From NCBI RefSeq assembly GCF_947503375.1, contig NZ_CANNDQ010000005.1:186001-250000 (forward strand): DNA of 64,000 nucleotides, read 5' to 3'. Under the pieces are notes generated by a model that made no database searches, was not told the origin of the DNA, and worked only from the letters and a program-made list of their open reading frames with translations. The translations under genes and the position numbers were made by a program. The stretch comes from an uncultured Psychroserpens sp. GTDB taxonomy: Bacteria; Bacteroidota; Bacteroidia; Flavobacteriales; Flavobacteriaceae. Positions 52,023 through 61,640 of the stretch are shown piece by piece; within the stretch, counting starts at the first letter, position 1, and the number at the start of each line of letters is the position of its first letter.

Positions 52023-52084
52023 TTTACAAAAAGTAAAGTAAAATTGACTTTTTGTAAATTTTTATATACATTTGTAAAGTAAAA
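52023..52084 (+). promoter_or_regulatory. Putative promoter/operator of the small XRE-regulator operon
   Basis: 12-bp inverted repeat TTTACAAAAAGT/ACTTTTTGTAAA (52023-52034/52047-52058), -7 TACATTTG (52067-52074), direct repeat GTAAAGTAAAA (52033-52043, 52074-52084). Confidence 0.5.
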
Positions 52085-52101
52085 CAAGAAAAATAGTTCT
52101 T

Positions 52102-52575
52102 ATGAATAGTAATTACCTGCTACCAAACAAATACAAGATTCCTGGGTGGATTTTATTGACTCTAGGCTTAGTTTTGGGAGTTTATCTTAGTTTTTCAGAT
52201 TTTGAATCTGATATTCTTAAAACCAAAGTCTTAGCAATTTTCTCTGGAGACCTGCATGTATTTAACGTAAGTACAGCTGCTAAAAACTCATTCTTTAAAA
52301 TAATTGAGAATAGTGTTATGGACGAGATCTCTGCTCTAGCAATAATTATTGGAGGCTTATTCGTTGGGTTTTCAAAAGAAAAAGTTGAAGATGAATTTAT
52401 ATACAAATTGCGAAAAGACTCATTAGTATGGGCTATAATCTTTAATTATGTCATTTTAGCGTTAACCGTTATCTTTATTTACAATTTTTCATTTTTTAAT
52501 ATTCTAGTCTATAACATGTTTACACCATTGTTGTTTTTTATTATTCGTTTCAATTTTTTAAAAGCCAAAGCTTAA
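52102..52575 (+). CDS. Hypothetical membrane protein co-encoded with XRE regulator
   Basis: Four hydrophobic segments; stop 1 nt before the next gene. Confidence 0.75.
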   Translation: MNSNYLLPNKYKIPGWILLTLGLVLGVYLSFSDFESDILKTKVLAIFSGDLHVFNVSTAAKNSFFKIIENSVMDEISALAIIIGGLFVGFSKEKVEDEFIYKLRKDSLVWAIIFNYVILALTVIFIYNFSFFNILVYNMFTPLLFFIIRFNFLKAKA

Positions 52576-52576
52576 T

Positions 52577-52777
52577 ATGAAAAACAACATAAAAATAGAA
52601 CGAGCCAGACACAATATGACGCAAGCAGATTTAGCAGATAAGATAGGTGTGAGTAGACAATCTATTAATGCCATTGAAAAAGGAAAGTACATACCATCTA
52701 CTTTATTAGCTATTAAAATTGCAAAATTATTCCAATTGTCAGTTGAAGATTTATTTTTTCTTGAAGAAGGAGAATAA
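52577..52777 (+). CDS. Small XRE/Cro-CI type transcriptional regulator
   Basis: 66 aa: IKIERARHNMTQADLADKIGVSRQSINAIEKGKYIPSTLLAIKIAKLFQLSVEDLFFLEE. Confidence 0.95.
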   Translation: MKNNIKIERARHNMTQADLADKIGVSRQSINAIEKGKYIPSTLLAIKIAKLFQLSVEDLFFLEEGE

Positions 52778-52852
52778 TAAGAAAATTCACACGAAAATCA
52801 TATCCCACTCGTTTAAAATACATAACTAATCCAGCATCAATTAATTAATCAC

Positions 52853-55633
52853 ATGAAGCCATACTTCATTTTACTAGCATTTCTATGCAGTTTATTAACG
52901 TATTCACAAAACAAATTTTTCAAAATTACTGGAGTTGTTGTAGCTAAAGATAACAAAGAGCCTTTAGAATCTGCAACTGTATATCTTGAACGTGTTAAGG
53001 ATAGCACATTAGTGACTTACACTATTACAGATAAAAATGGAGCATTTCAAATTGATAGCGAAACCTATGAGGATAAATTAAATTTATATGTGGATTATAT
53101 TGGTTATCAAACGTATTACAAGCAAGTAAGTATAGACAAATTAGGAATAGATTTAAAGACTATAGAATTAGGCATAGGAAATAGATTGGACGAAGTTGTC
53201 ATCACATCCAGAGCACCAATAACTATAAAAAAGGATACACTTGAGTTTAACGTTAAATCGTTTAAAACTAAGAAAGACGCTAATGTTGAAGATCTTTTGA
53301 AATTACTACCAGGTATTGAGGTTGATGAAGACGGAAAGATTAAAGTCAATGGTAAAGATGTCAGTAATATTCTTGTAAACGGAAAACCATTTTTTGGAGA
53401 TGATCCAACGATCACTACTCGTAACTTGACTAAAGATATTATTGAGAAAGTTCAAATAACAGATACCAAATCAAAATCTGAAGCTTTTACTGGTGAAGAA
53501 GGTGATCAAGAAAGTAAAACGATTAATTTAACTATTAAAGAAGAAAATAATAAAGGTGCCTTTGGCAGATTAGCTGCTGGTGGTGGTACTGATGAACGTT
53601 ATGAGTTTGCTGGTATGGTGAACGTTTTTAACAATGATAGGCGAGTTAGTGTTTTAGCAGGTGGAAACAATACTAATTCTCCAGGATTCAGTTTTGGTGA
53701 AATACAAAAAATGTTTGGTGGTGGTTATAGCATGCGTATGAATAGAAATGGTTCATTTTCAATTGATGGTCGTTCATTCGGTGGAGGAGAAGGTATAACA
53801 ACATCTCAAAACTTAGGTGCTAATTATACAGATGTTCTTAGTAAGCAGGTAGATGTGAATGCTGATTATTTTTATTCGGGAAGTGACTCTGAGAATGAAA
53901 CCCTTACTCAGCGAGAAAATATTTTACCAGATTCACGATTTTTTACAGATTCTAAATCGAAGTCAACTAACGAGAGCCAAAATCACAGTGCTAACTTAGG
54001 TTTTGACGTAGAAATAGATTCAACTTTCCTAATAAATATAAATCCATCATTTAGATGGTCTACTAGCAACACCTCATATTCGCAAGACGAAAGTACACGT
54101 GATGTAGGTAATAATTTAACCAATCAGTCTACAGTTGGTTCTTTTGTAGAAACCGATGCTAGAAATTTTAGTAGTGACATTAACTTAACTAAGCGTTTTG
54201 GTTCTAATGGTAGGTTTCTTAAGTTTCAGTTATTTAACGAACATAACGCGAATGATTCGGATGATTTATTAACATCAGAAACCAATTTTTTCAGTTCAAC
54301 GGATGAAGATATTATTAGAGATCAATTAACCACATCAAAAACAAAGACCAGTATTTTTAGACCTACTGCAACTTATAGAATTCCTATTTTAGCTAAAGAG
54401 CTGTTTTTTGATATACAATATGGTTTTAGAGATGAAAAACGAACCAATCTAAGAAGTACATTTGATCGCAATGCAAATACCAATACGTTCGATGATTTTA
54501 ACCTTGATTTAAGTACTGATTTTGAGTACATTAATAAGGAACATGAACCTTCAGTAAAGTTAACTTATAGAAAAGAGAAATGGTCTACTAGTTTTACTAC
54601 ACGTTATGTAATTAGAACCTTAGAAAATAAAGACTTTCTAAGACCAGAACTGAATTTAAAACGTGATTTTAATGCCATAGAATTGCGATCTTATTTTAGT
54701 TATAGATTTAGCGAAAATTCATCATTATACTCTGGGTATTCATTAAATAACATACCTCCAAATTTAAATCAATTACAACCTTTTCAAGATGTATCAAACC
54801 CTTTAAATACCATTACAGGTAATCCTAATTTAGAGCCAACAAACAGGCATCGCATTTATCTAGGTTATAACGCGTTTAATTTTCAGAAAAAAACAGGGGT
54901 TTACAGTTACGCAAGTATTAATTTTATAGAAAATCAAGTTGTAGCACGAACGATAGTTAATCCAGAAACGTTAAAGCGAACAACTACTTATGCCAATGTA
55001 GATGGTGGATATGATGTTTATGGAAATATAAACTACAGTAGATCGATCAAAGTCGATTCACTTAAAACAATTAAATATGACGTTAGCCTTACTGCTAACA
55101 TAAACAGAAATATAAATTTTAATAATGATGTGGAATATCAAAGTAATGTTACATCATTTACACCGAGTCTAGGCTTGCGATTTATTTTAAAGGATGTCAT
55201 CGAGTTTCGACCACGATATCGATTAGCTTTTACTAGAAATACTTATGATATAGATACTTTTGAAGATGTAGATTTTTTGAGACATGATTTGAATTTAAAT
55301 TTTATAACATTTGTTCCTAAACGTTTTGAATGGACCAACACTGTAGATTTTAGCTATAATCCAAACGTCGCAGAAGGGTTTCAAAAAAGTGTCTGGTTTT
55401 GGAATTCTACATTAGCTTATTCTATGTTGAAAGATAAGGCATTACTTACATTAAAAGTGTATGATCTTCTGAATCAAAATAACAATGCGAGACGAATAGC
55501 AACACAAAACTACATTCAAGATTCTCAGAGTATTGTATTGCAGCAATATTTTATGTTGAGTTTCAGTTGGAAATTTAATAGTTTGGGATCAAAAGGCGAA
55601 ACACGTGATAGTGGTATTTTCTTTCTTGATTAG
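52853..55633 (+). CDS. TonB-dependent-receptor-like outer membrane beta-barrel protein (OMP_b-brl_3-like)
   Basis: CarboxypepD_reg N-terminus, plug (LLKLLPGIEVDEDGKIKVNGKDVSNILVNGKPFFGDDP), barrel. Confidence 0.9.
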   Translation: MKPYFILLAFLCSLLTYSQNKFFKITGVVVAKDNKEPLESATVYLERVKDSTLVTYTITDKNGAFQIDSETYEDKLNLYVDYIGYQTYYKQVSIDKLGIDLKTIELGIGNRLDEVVITSRAPITIKKDTLEFNVKSFKTKKDANVEDLLKLLPGIEVDEDGKIKVNGKDVSNILVNGKPFFGDDPTITTRNLTKDIIEKVQITDTKSKSEAFTGEEGDQESKTINLTIKEENNKGAFGRLAAGGGTDERYEFAGMVNVFNNDRRVSVLAGGNNTNSPGFSFGEIQKMFGGGYSMRMNRNGSFSIDGRSFGGGEGITTSQNLGANYTDVLSKQVDVNADYFYSGSDSENETLTQRENILPDSRFFTDSKSKSTNESQNHSANLGFDVEIDSTFLININPSFRWSTSNTSYSQDESTRDVGNNLTNQSTVGSFVETDARNFSSDINLTKRFGSNGRFLKFQLFNEHNANDSDDLLTSETNFFSSTDEDIIRDQLTTSKTKTSIFRPTATYRIPILAKELFFDIQYGFRDEKRTNLRSTFDRNANTNTFDDFNLDLSTDFEYINKEHEPSVKLTYRKEKWSTSFTTRYVIRTLENKDFLRPELNLKRDFNAIELRSYFSYRFSENSSLYSGYSLNNIPPNLNQLQPFQDVSNPLNTITGNPNLEPTNRHRIYLGYNAFNFQKKTGVYSYASINFIENQVVARTIVNPETLKRTTTYANVDGGYDVYGNINYSRSIKVDSLKTIKYDVSLTANINRNINFNNDVEYQSNVTSFTPSLGLRFILKDVIEFRPRYRLAFTRNTYDIDTFEDVDFLRHDLNLNFITFVPKRFEWTNTVDFSYNPNVAEGFQKSVWFWNSTLAYSMLKDKALLTLKVYDLLNQNNNARRIATQNYIQDSQSIVLQQYFMLSFSWKFNSLGSKGETRDSGIFFLD

Positions 55634-55637
55634 TATT

Positions 55638-56459
55638 TTACCAGCTGCCTCCCGCGCCACCACCAGAGAATCCTCCTCCTCCTCCAAAGCCTCCAAAACC
55701 ACCTGAAGAGCTGCCACCAAAACCACCACTTCCAAAGCCTCCCGAGCCACGACTATAACTACCACGCCCCATATTGCTTAAAATAATAGCATCAAGAATA
55801 TCAAATCCGCCAGATTTTCTACCGCCTTTCCCGCCTTTACCACCACGTCTGTTCTTAGAAATAGCTATAAGAAAGATGATAAAGATAATAAACATGAAAA
55901 ATAAGATCCCGATAGGGAATGAGTGATCATTACTGTGTTGTGGTTTACCTTGGTATGCACCAGCTAAAACTTCAAAAATTGCATCAGTACCTTTGTTTAA
56001 ACCTTCATAATAATCTCCTTTTTTAAATTCTGGAACAATCACATTTCTTATAAGTTCACCAGTAATTCCTGCAGTAAGTCTATCTTCAACACCGTAACCT
56101 GGCGATATCCATATTTTACGATCATCTTTAGCCAGTAATACAAAAACACCATTATCTTCTTTAGCTTGACCAATTTCCCATTTATGTGCCCATTTTGGAG
56201 TTAACAAACCTATATTTTCTCCTTTAGTTGTTGGAATTATGACGACTAAAATTTCAGTTGAGGTGCTGTCATTGTAATTTTTTAGCTTATCATATAAAAA
56301 CTTATATTCAGTTTGAGATAATGTTTCAGTGCTATCAATAACAGGTGGAATAAATTTAGGTTTATTCGGAATGTTATATTGTGCATATGATATTGTTGTA
56401 CCTATAAAAAGTAAGACTAAAGCTAATACAAAATCAAATCCTATTTTATAGTATTTCAT
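55638..56459 (-). CDS. TPM domain (YgcG family) protein with Gly/Ser-rich tail
   Basis: Signal peptide, TPM phosphatase-like domain (WISPGYGVEDRLTAGITGELIRNVIVPEFKKGDYYEGLNKG), TM, GGFGGFGGGGGFSGGGAGGSW; start moved to 56459. Confidence 0.9.
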   Translation of the reverse strand: MKYYKIGFDFVLALVLLFIGTTISYAQYNIPNKPKFIPPVIDSTETLSQTEYKFLYDKLKNYNDSTSTEILVVIIPTTKGENIGLLTPKWAHKWEIGQAKEDNGVFVLLAKDDRKIWISPGYGVEDRLTAGITGELIRNVIVPEFKKGDYYEGLNKGTDAIFEVLAGAYQGKPQHSNDHSFPIGILFFMFIIFIIFLIAISKNRRGGKGGKGGRKSGGFDILDAIILSNMGRGSYSRGSGGFGSGGFGGSSSGGFGGFGGGGGFSGGGAGGSW

Positions 56460-56493
56460 GGATCTCTTATGATGTAACAAAAATTGCATACTA

Positions 56494-56931
56494 TTATCCT
56501 TTAGAAATGTGATCAGGCAATTCATTTGTATCTCCATGAAGCCATGGAAAGTGTTGCTCTAGTTGCTTACCCGCTTTCAAGACACCTTCTATCAGCCCTT
56601 CTTTAAAATGACCATCTTTAAAGTGAGATTGGATAGTATTTTTTGTAGTGTTCCAAAAGTCGTTTGGAACAATATTATTAATGCCTTTATCACCATAGAT
56701 TACAAAAGTTCTATCCTCTACAGCGACATAAATCAATACTCCATTTTGTAGTTTGGTGTTGTCCATTTTGAGGTAATGAAAAACTTCCATCGCGCGCTCA
56801 AAAGGATCAATAGAAACTGTTTTTTCTATATGTATTCTAATTTCGCCAGATGTATTCCTTTCAGCAGATCGAATAGCTTCAATTATTTCTTTTTCTTCTT
56901 CAGCAGTGAGAAAGTCCTCTATTTTAGACAT
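56494..56931 (-). CDS. TPM domain protein
   Basis: NTSGEIRIHIEKTV...FVIYGDKGINNIVPNDFWNTTKNTIQSHFKDGHFKEGLIEGVLKAG. Confidence 0.88.
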   Translation of the reverse strand: MSKIEDFLTAEEEKEIIEAIRSAERNTSGEIRIHIEKTVSIDPFERAMEVFHYLKMDNTKLQNGVLIYVAVEDRTFVIYGDKGINNIVPNDFWNTTKNTIQSHFKDGHFKEGLIEGVLKAGKQLEQHFPWLHGDTNELPDHISKG

Positions 56932-56933
56932 AT

Positions 56934-57536
56934 CTAATTATTGAAGTCAAATTCTACATCTACAGGTTTTTCTGCACCAGTTTCAGCATCAAAGTATGGC
57001 TTACTATCAAAACCAAAAACTCCAGCTAATAAAGAATTAGGAAACTCTTTTACATGAATATTATATGGTTTAATGGCTTCGTTATAGCGTGTTCTCGCTG
57101 TTTGAATAGTATTCTCAGTGCTAGTCAGTTCATCTTGAAGCTTTAGGAAATTCTGATTTGCTTTTAATTCAGGATATCGCTCAACAGTGACTAATAGCCT
57201 TGATAAAGCACTGCTCAAACCGCCTTGCGCTTCATTAAATTGTTTTAATTGTTCTGGTGTTATATTTGAAGGGTCGATCGTCGTTTTAGTCGCTTTTGAA
57301 CGTGCTTCAATAACATCGGTCAGTGTATTACGCTCAAAGTCTGCTGCACCTTTTACTGTTTTAACCAAGTTACCAATTAAATCGTTTCTTCTTTGATATG
57401 AAGTTTGAACATTACCCCATGCCTCATTTACATTCTCATTAAGTTGTACAGCAGTATTATTAAATCCTTTTGCCCATGAGTAACCACCTATTATAATAAT
57501 TGCAATTATAATTGCAGGAACTAACCATTTTTTCAT
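56934..57536 (-). CDS. lemA: LemA family protein
   Basis: N-terminal TM then LNENVNEAWGNVQTSYQRRNDLIGNLVKTVKGAADFERNTLTDVIEARSKA. Confidence 0.96.
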   Translation of the reverse strand: MKKWLVPAIIIAIIIIGGYSWAKGFNNTAVQLNENVNEAWGNVQTSYQRRNDLIGNLVKTVKGAADFERNTLTDVIEARSKATKTTIDPSNITPEQLKQFNEAQGGLSSALSRLLVTVERYPELKANQNFLKLQDELTSTENTIQTARTRYNEAIKPYNIHVKEFPNSLLAGVFGFDSKPYFDAETGAEKPVDVEFDFNN

Positions 57537-57549
57537 GATATTATAGTTT

Positions 57550-57879
57550 TTAAAGTTGTGTTTTAATTTTAATAAGCTGTGCTTTAATCCCTTCTAATTT
57601 AGAGATAATTTCAAACGTATTAAGCGTTTGCTGTTTGTTTTCTTTTAAATGTGTTTTAGCGCCTTCTAGAGTGAACCCTCGCTCTTTGACGAGATGATAA
57701 ATAAATTGTAAGTTTTTGATGTCCTCAGGAGTGAATTTACGATTCCCTTTTGCATTTTTCTTAGGTTTTATGACATCAAATTCTTTTTCCCAAAAACGTA
57801 TTAAAGAGGTATTAACACCAAATGCTTTGGCAACTTCACCAATACCATAATATCTTTTTTCGGGTAAGTCTAAATGCAT
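57550..57879 (-). CDS. MerR family transcriptional regulator
   Basis: RYYGIGEVAKAFGVNTSLIRFWEKEFDVIKPKKNAKGNRKFTPEDI. Confidence 0.93.
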   Translation of the reverse strand: MHLDLPEKRYYGIGEVAKAFGVNTSLIRFWEKEFDVIKPKKNAKGNRKFTPEDIKNLQFIYHLVKERGFTLEGAKTHLKENKQQTLNTFEIISKLEGIKAQLIKIKTQL

Positions 57880-58850
57880 TAGTCTAGTGATTGGTTTTCT
57901 AATGAAGCTTTCTCCAATAATCTTGCATATTCATCAGCAGAAAGGTTGCCATAGTAAAAATTAATAGGATTGATACGTTCATCATCTTTAAATACTTCAT
58001 AATGTAAATGAGGTGCCTCAGAACGTCCTGTACTTCCAACATAACCTATCAAATCACCTCGTTTAACCCTTTGGTTTGATCGCACATTATACTTATATAA
58101 ATGTGCATATAGTGAAAGATAGCCATATCCATGGTCTATTCTAATATGTTTTCCATAACCAGAAGCATTGTTATCAGCTCTTGTTACGATGCCATCTCCT
58201 GTAGCATATACTGGAGTGCCACGAGGTGCAGTGAAATCCATTCCAAAATGAAACTTTCTGACTTTAGTAAAAGGATCTGTTCTGTAGCCATAACCAGAAG
58301 CCATGTGCTTTAAGTCTTCGTTTTTAACAGGTTGAATAGCTGGTATTGATGATAAGAATTTTTCTTTGTCTTCAGCTAGGATAGCAATTTCGTCTAAAGA
58401 TTTTGATTGCACCACAATTGCTTTTTGCAAGCGATCTAAGCGCTTATTGCTTTCTATGATTAGTTCTGAGTTATCAAAACCCTCGTATTTTTTATATCTA
58501 TTAATACCACCAAAACCTGCTCTTCGCTGTTCGATAGGAATCGGGTTTGCTTCAAAATATAATCGATATATGGCATTGTCACGCTCTTCGACGCTTTCTA
58601 AAGCGGCAAAAGCATTATCAACACGCTTATTGAGTAATTTGTATTGTAATTCTAAGTTGGTAAGTTCTCTTTTTAGAGCACGTTCTCTAGGTGACTCAAT
58701 ATATTGGCTCGCTAAAAAAACAAATAAAAAACCAAACAAAGCTGATGCTAATATAAACAGCATAGCAAACTTTATAGTAGTTCTTTTTTTACGCTCTATC
58801 TTTCGGTAAGAAAGCGTTTCAGAATCGTAATAATATTTTACTTTAGCCAT
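57879..58850 (-). CDS. M23 family metallopeptidase (membrane-anchored)
   Basis: N-terminal TM; GYRTDPFTKVRKFHFGMDFTAPRGTPVYATGDG...HLHYEVFKD LytM motifs. Confidence 0.95.
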   Translation of the reverse strand: MAKVKYYYDSETLSYRKIERKKRTTIKFAMLFILASALFGFLFVFLASQYIESPRERALKRELTNLELQYKLLNKRVDNAFAALESVEERDNAIYRLYFEANPIPIEQRRAGFGGINRYKKYEGFDNSELIIESNKRLDRLQKAIVVQSKSLDEIAILAEDKEKFLSSIPAIQPVKNEDLKHMASGYGYRTDPFTKVRKFHFGMDFTAPRGTPVYATGDGIVTRADNNASGYGKHIRIDHGYGYLSLYAHLYKYNVRSNQRVKRGDLIGYVGSTGRSEAPHLHYEVFKDDERINPINFYYGNLSADEYARLLEKASLENQSLD

Positions 58851-59002
58851 ATCTTAAAAAGTTCTATTTTTGCAAGAATAATAGAACGAAACACAAATAT
58901 ATAAATTGTTTCACACTTTGATGTTATCTTAACTTTTGTTTTAGACCCAATCGTTAAAATAAGCATTGTAATTATATAATAAACAAGCATTTAACAACCA
59001 TT

Positions 59003-61618
59003 ATGACGTCTCAAGATATTCGACAAACGTTTTTAGATTTTTTTAAACAAAAGCAGCACAATATAGTGCCATCTGCACCTATAGTTTTGAAAGACGATCC
59101 TACCTTGATGTTTGTTAATTCTGGAATGGCACCTTTTAAGGAATATTTTCTTGGGAATGCACAACCTAAGAATAATCGCCTTGCTGATACACAAAAATGC
59201 TTACGAGTTTCTGGTAAACATAATGATCTAGAAGAAGTGGGTTATGATACCTATCATCATACACTTTTTGAAATGTTGGGTAACTGGAGTTTTGGTAATT
59301 ATTTTAAAAAAGAAGCTATAGCATGGGCTTGGGAGTTACTTACCGAAGTTTATGGCATTGATAAAGAAGTACTGTACGTTACGGTTTTTGAAGGGAGTGA
59401 TGATAAAGATAACCTTCCTATGGATAAAGAGGCTTATAACTTTTGGAAAGAGTTGGTTCCTAAAGATCGTATTCTCATGGGAGATAAAAATGATAATTTC
59501 TGGGAAATGGGAGACCAAGGTCCTTGTGGACCATGTAGCGAAATACATGTTGATATTCGATCTGATGAAGAAAAAGCCAAAGTTGATGGCAAAACATTGG
59601 TAAATATGGATCATCCTCAAGTAGTTGAGATATGGAACCTTGTCTTCATGCAATACAATCGAAAAGCAAATGGTAGTTTAGAGAATTTACCTGATAAACA
59701 CATCGATACAGGTATGGGATTTGAACGTTTGTGTATGGTTTTACAGGGTGTTCAGTCAAACTACGATACTGATGTATTCACCCCTTTAATTAGAGAAATT
59801 GAAACCATAACCAACAGTGCTTATGGAAAACAAGAAAAGATCGATATTGCAATTCGTGTGATCTCAGATCACGTTCGTGCTGTTGCTTTCTCTATTGCAG
59901 ACGGACAGTTACCAAGTAATACAGGTGCTGGTTACGTAATTCGCCGAATTTTGCGTAGGGCTGTTCGTTATGGATTTACATTTTTAGATAAGAAAGAACC
60001 TTTTATCTATAGACTAGTTGATGTACTTGTGAAAAAAATGGGGAATGCATTCCCAGAGTTAAAAGAGCAGCGTCAGCTTGTAGAAAATGTAATTAAAGAA
60101 GAAGAAACCTCTTTCTTAAGAACTCTGGACCAAGGTTTGGTATTACTTGACCGTATTATTGAGAATGCTGAAACAAAAGAAATTTCTGGAGCTAAAGTAT
60201 TTGAATTAAAAGATACTTATGGTTTTCCTGAAGATTTAACTGAATTAATTCTTAGAGAGCGCGGTTTTGAATATAATAAAGATGAGTTCCAGAAACGTCT
60301 AGACGATCGAAAAGGAGATGGAAGAAGTGCAACTGCAATACAATTTGACGATTGGACCATCTTATTGGAAGATGAAGAGCAAGAATTTATTGGTTACGAT
60401 ACTTTAGAAGCTCAGGTTAAAATAGCTAGATACCGTAAAGTAACATCTAAAAAGGATGGAGAAATGTATCAATTGGTATTTAATATAACACCTTTTTACG
60501 CCGAAGGTGGTGGTCAAGTAGGAGATAAAGGTTATTTAGAAGACGCACATGGAGATGTGATATACATCATTGATACCAAACGTGAAAATAATGTTTCAAT
60601 TCATTTTGCAAAAAACTTACCAAAGCACTTAAACGAAACGTTCACTGCTTCCGTTGATGCAAAACAACGCTACAGAACCGAATGTAATCATACAGCAACG
60701 CATTTATTACATCAAGCACTTCGCGAGATTTTAGGAACTCATGTTGAACAAAAAGGTTCAGCTGTACACTCTAAATATTTGCGTTTTGACTTTTCTCATT
60801 TTGCTAAGATGACAGTTGAAGAACTAAGGGAAGTTGAAAATTTCGTTAATAGACGAATCGATGGTAAATTGCCATTGCAAGAACAGCGTAACATACCTAT
60901 GCAACAAGCTATTGATGAAGGAGCCATAGCCTTATTTGGTGAGAAATATGGAGATACAGTTCGTGCCGTTCGTTTTGGCCAATCAATTGAATTATGTGGT
61001 GGTACTCATGTCAAGAACACTGGAGATATCTGGCATTTTAAAATTGTATCAGAAGGCGCTGTAGCTGCTGGTATTAGACGTATTGAAGCAATAACTAGTG
61101 ATGCAGTTAAAGATTTCTATTTCGAAAACAATAGAGCGTATTTTGAAATGAAAGATTTACTTAATAATGCTAAAGAACCAGTTAAAGCACTCCATAACCT
61201 TCAAGATGAAAATGCTAAGCTAAAAAAAGAAATAGAGAGCTTGTTAAAAGAGAAAGCCAAGAGTATAAAAAGCGATTTGAAGAATGAGATCACAGAAATA
61301 AATGGCGTTCAATTTCTAGCTAAGCAATTAGATTTAGATGCGTCAGGTATCAAGGATTTATGTTTTGAGTTGGGTAGCCAATTTGATAATCTGTTTTTGC
61401 TTTTTGGAGCAGAACACAACGGAAAAGCGATCTTATCATGTTACATTTCTAAAGAACTTGTTGCTAATAAAGATTTAAATGCAGGCAATATCGTTAGAGA
61501 GCTTGGGAAGTATATTCAAGGTGGTGGAGGTGGTCAACCATTTTTTGCCACAGCTGGAGGTAAAAAACCGCAAGGAATCAATGATGCTTTACAAGCTGTA
61601 AAAGCATATATACAATAA
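59003..61618 (+). CDS. alaS: Alanyl-tRNA synthetase
   Basis: Full-length AlaRS incl. [16 protein letters not shown], editing-domain [11 protein letters not shown] and CGGTHV, DHHA1 tail. Confidence 0.99.
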   Translation: MTSQDIRQTFLDFFKQKQHNIVPSAPIVLKDDPTLMFVNSGMAPFKEYFLGNAQPKNNRLADTQKCLRVSGKHNDLEEVGYDTYHHTLFEMLGNWSFGNYFKKEAIAWAWELLTEVYGIDKEVLYVTVFEGSDDKDNLPMDKEAYNFWKELVPKDRILMGDKNDNFWEMGDQGPCGPCSEIHVDIRSDEEKAKVDGKTLVNMDHPQVVEIWNLVFMQYNRKANGSLENLPDKHIDTGMGFERLCMVLQGVQSNYDTDVFTPLIREIETITNSAYGKQEKIDIAIRVISDHVRAVAFSIADGQLPSNTGAGYVIRRILRRAVRYGFTFLDKKEPFIYRLVDVLVKKMGNAFPELKEQRQLVENVIKEEETSFLRTLDQGLVLLDRIIENAETKEISGAKVFELKDTYGFPEDLTELILRERGFEYNKDEFQKRLDDRKGDGRSATAIQFDDWTILLEDEEQEFIGYDTLEAQVKIARYRKVTSKKDGEMYQLVFNITPFYAEGGGQVGDKGYLEDAHGDVIYIIDTKRENNVSIHFAKNLPKHLNETFTASVDAKQRYRTECNHTATHLLHQALREILGTHVEQKGSAVHSKYLRFDFSHFAKMTVEELREVENFVNRRIDGKLPLQEQRNIPMQQAIDEGAIALFGEKYGDTVRAVRFGQSIELCGGTHVKNTGDIWHFKIVSEGAVAAGIRRIEAITSDAVKDFYFENNRAYFEMKDLLNNAKEPVKALHNLQDENAKLKKEIESLLKEKAKSIKSDLKNEITEINGVQFLAKQLDLDASGIKDLCFELGSQFDNLFLLFGAEHNGKAILSCYISKELVANKDLNAGNIVRELGKYIQGGGGGQPFFATAGGKKPQGINDALQAVKAYIQ

Positions 61619-61640
61619 GAATCGTCAAAATATCAACTGG

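Noticed and set aside
52102-52777. Toxin-antitoxin call for the membrane protein / XRE pair
   Set aside because: No toxin motif, toxin-like size or fold recognisable; HTH-only regulator pairs with membrane proteins are common and not TA by default.
59336-59653. Overlapping ORFs on both strands within alaS (59336-59653 -, 59352-59603 +)
   Set aside because: Both lie entirely inside alaS, which is intact and full length.
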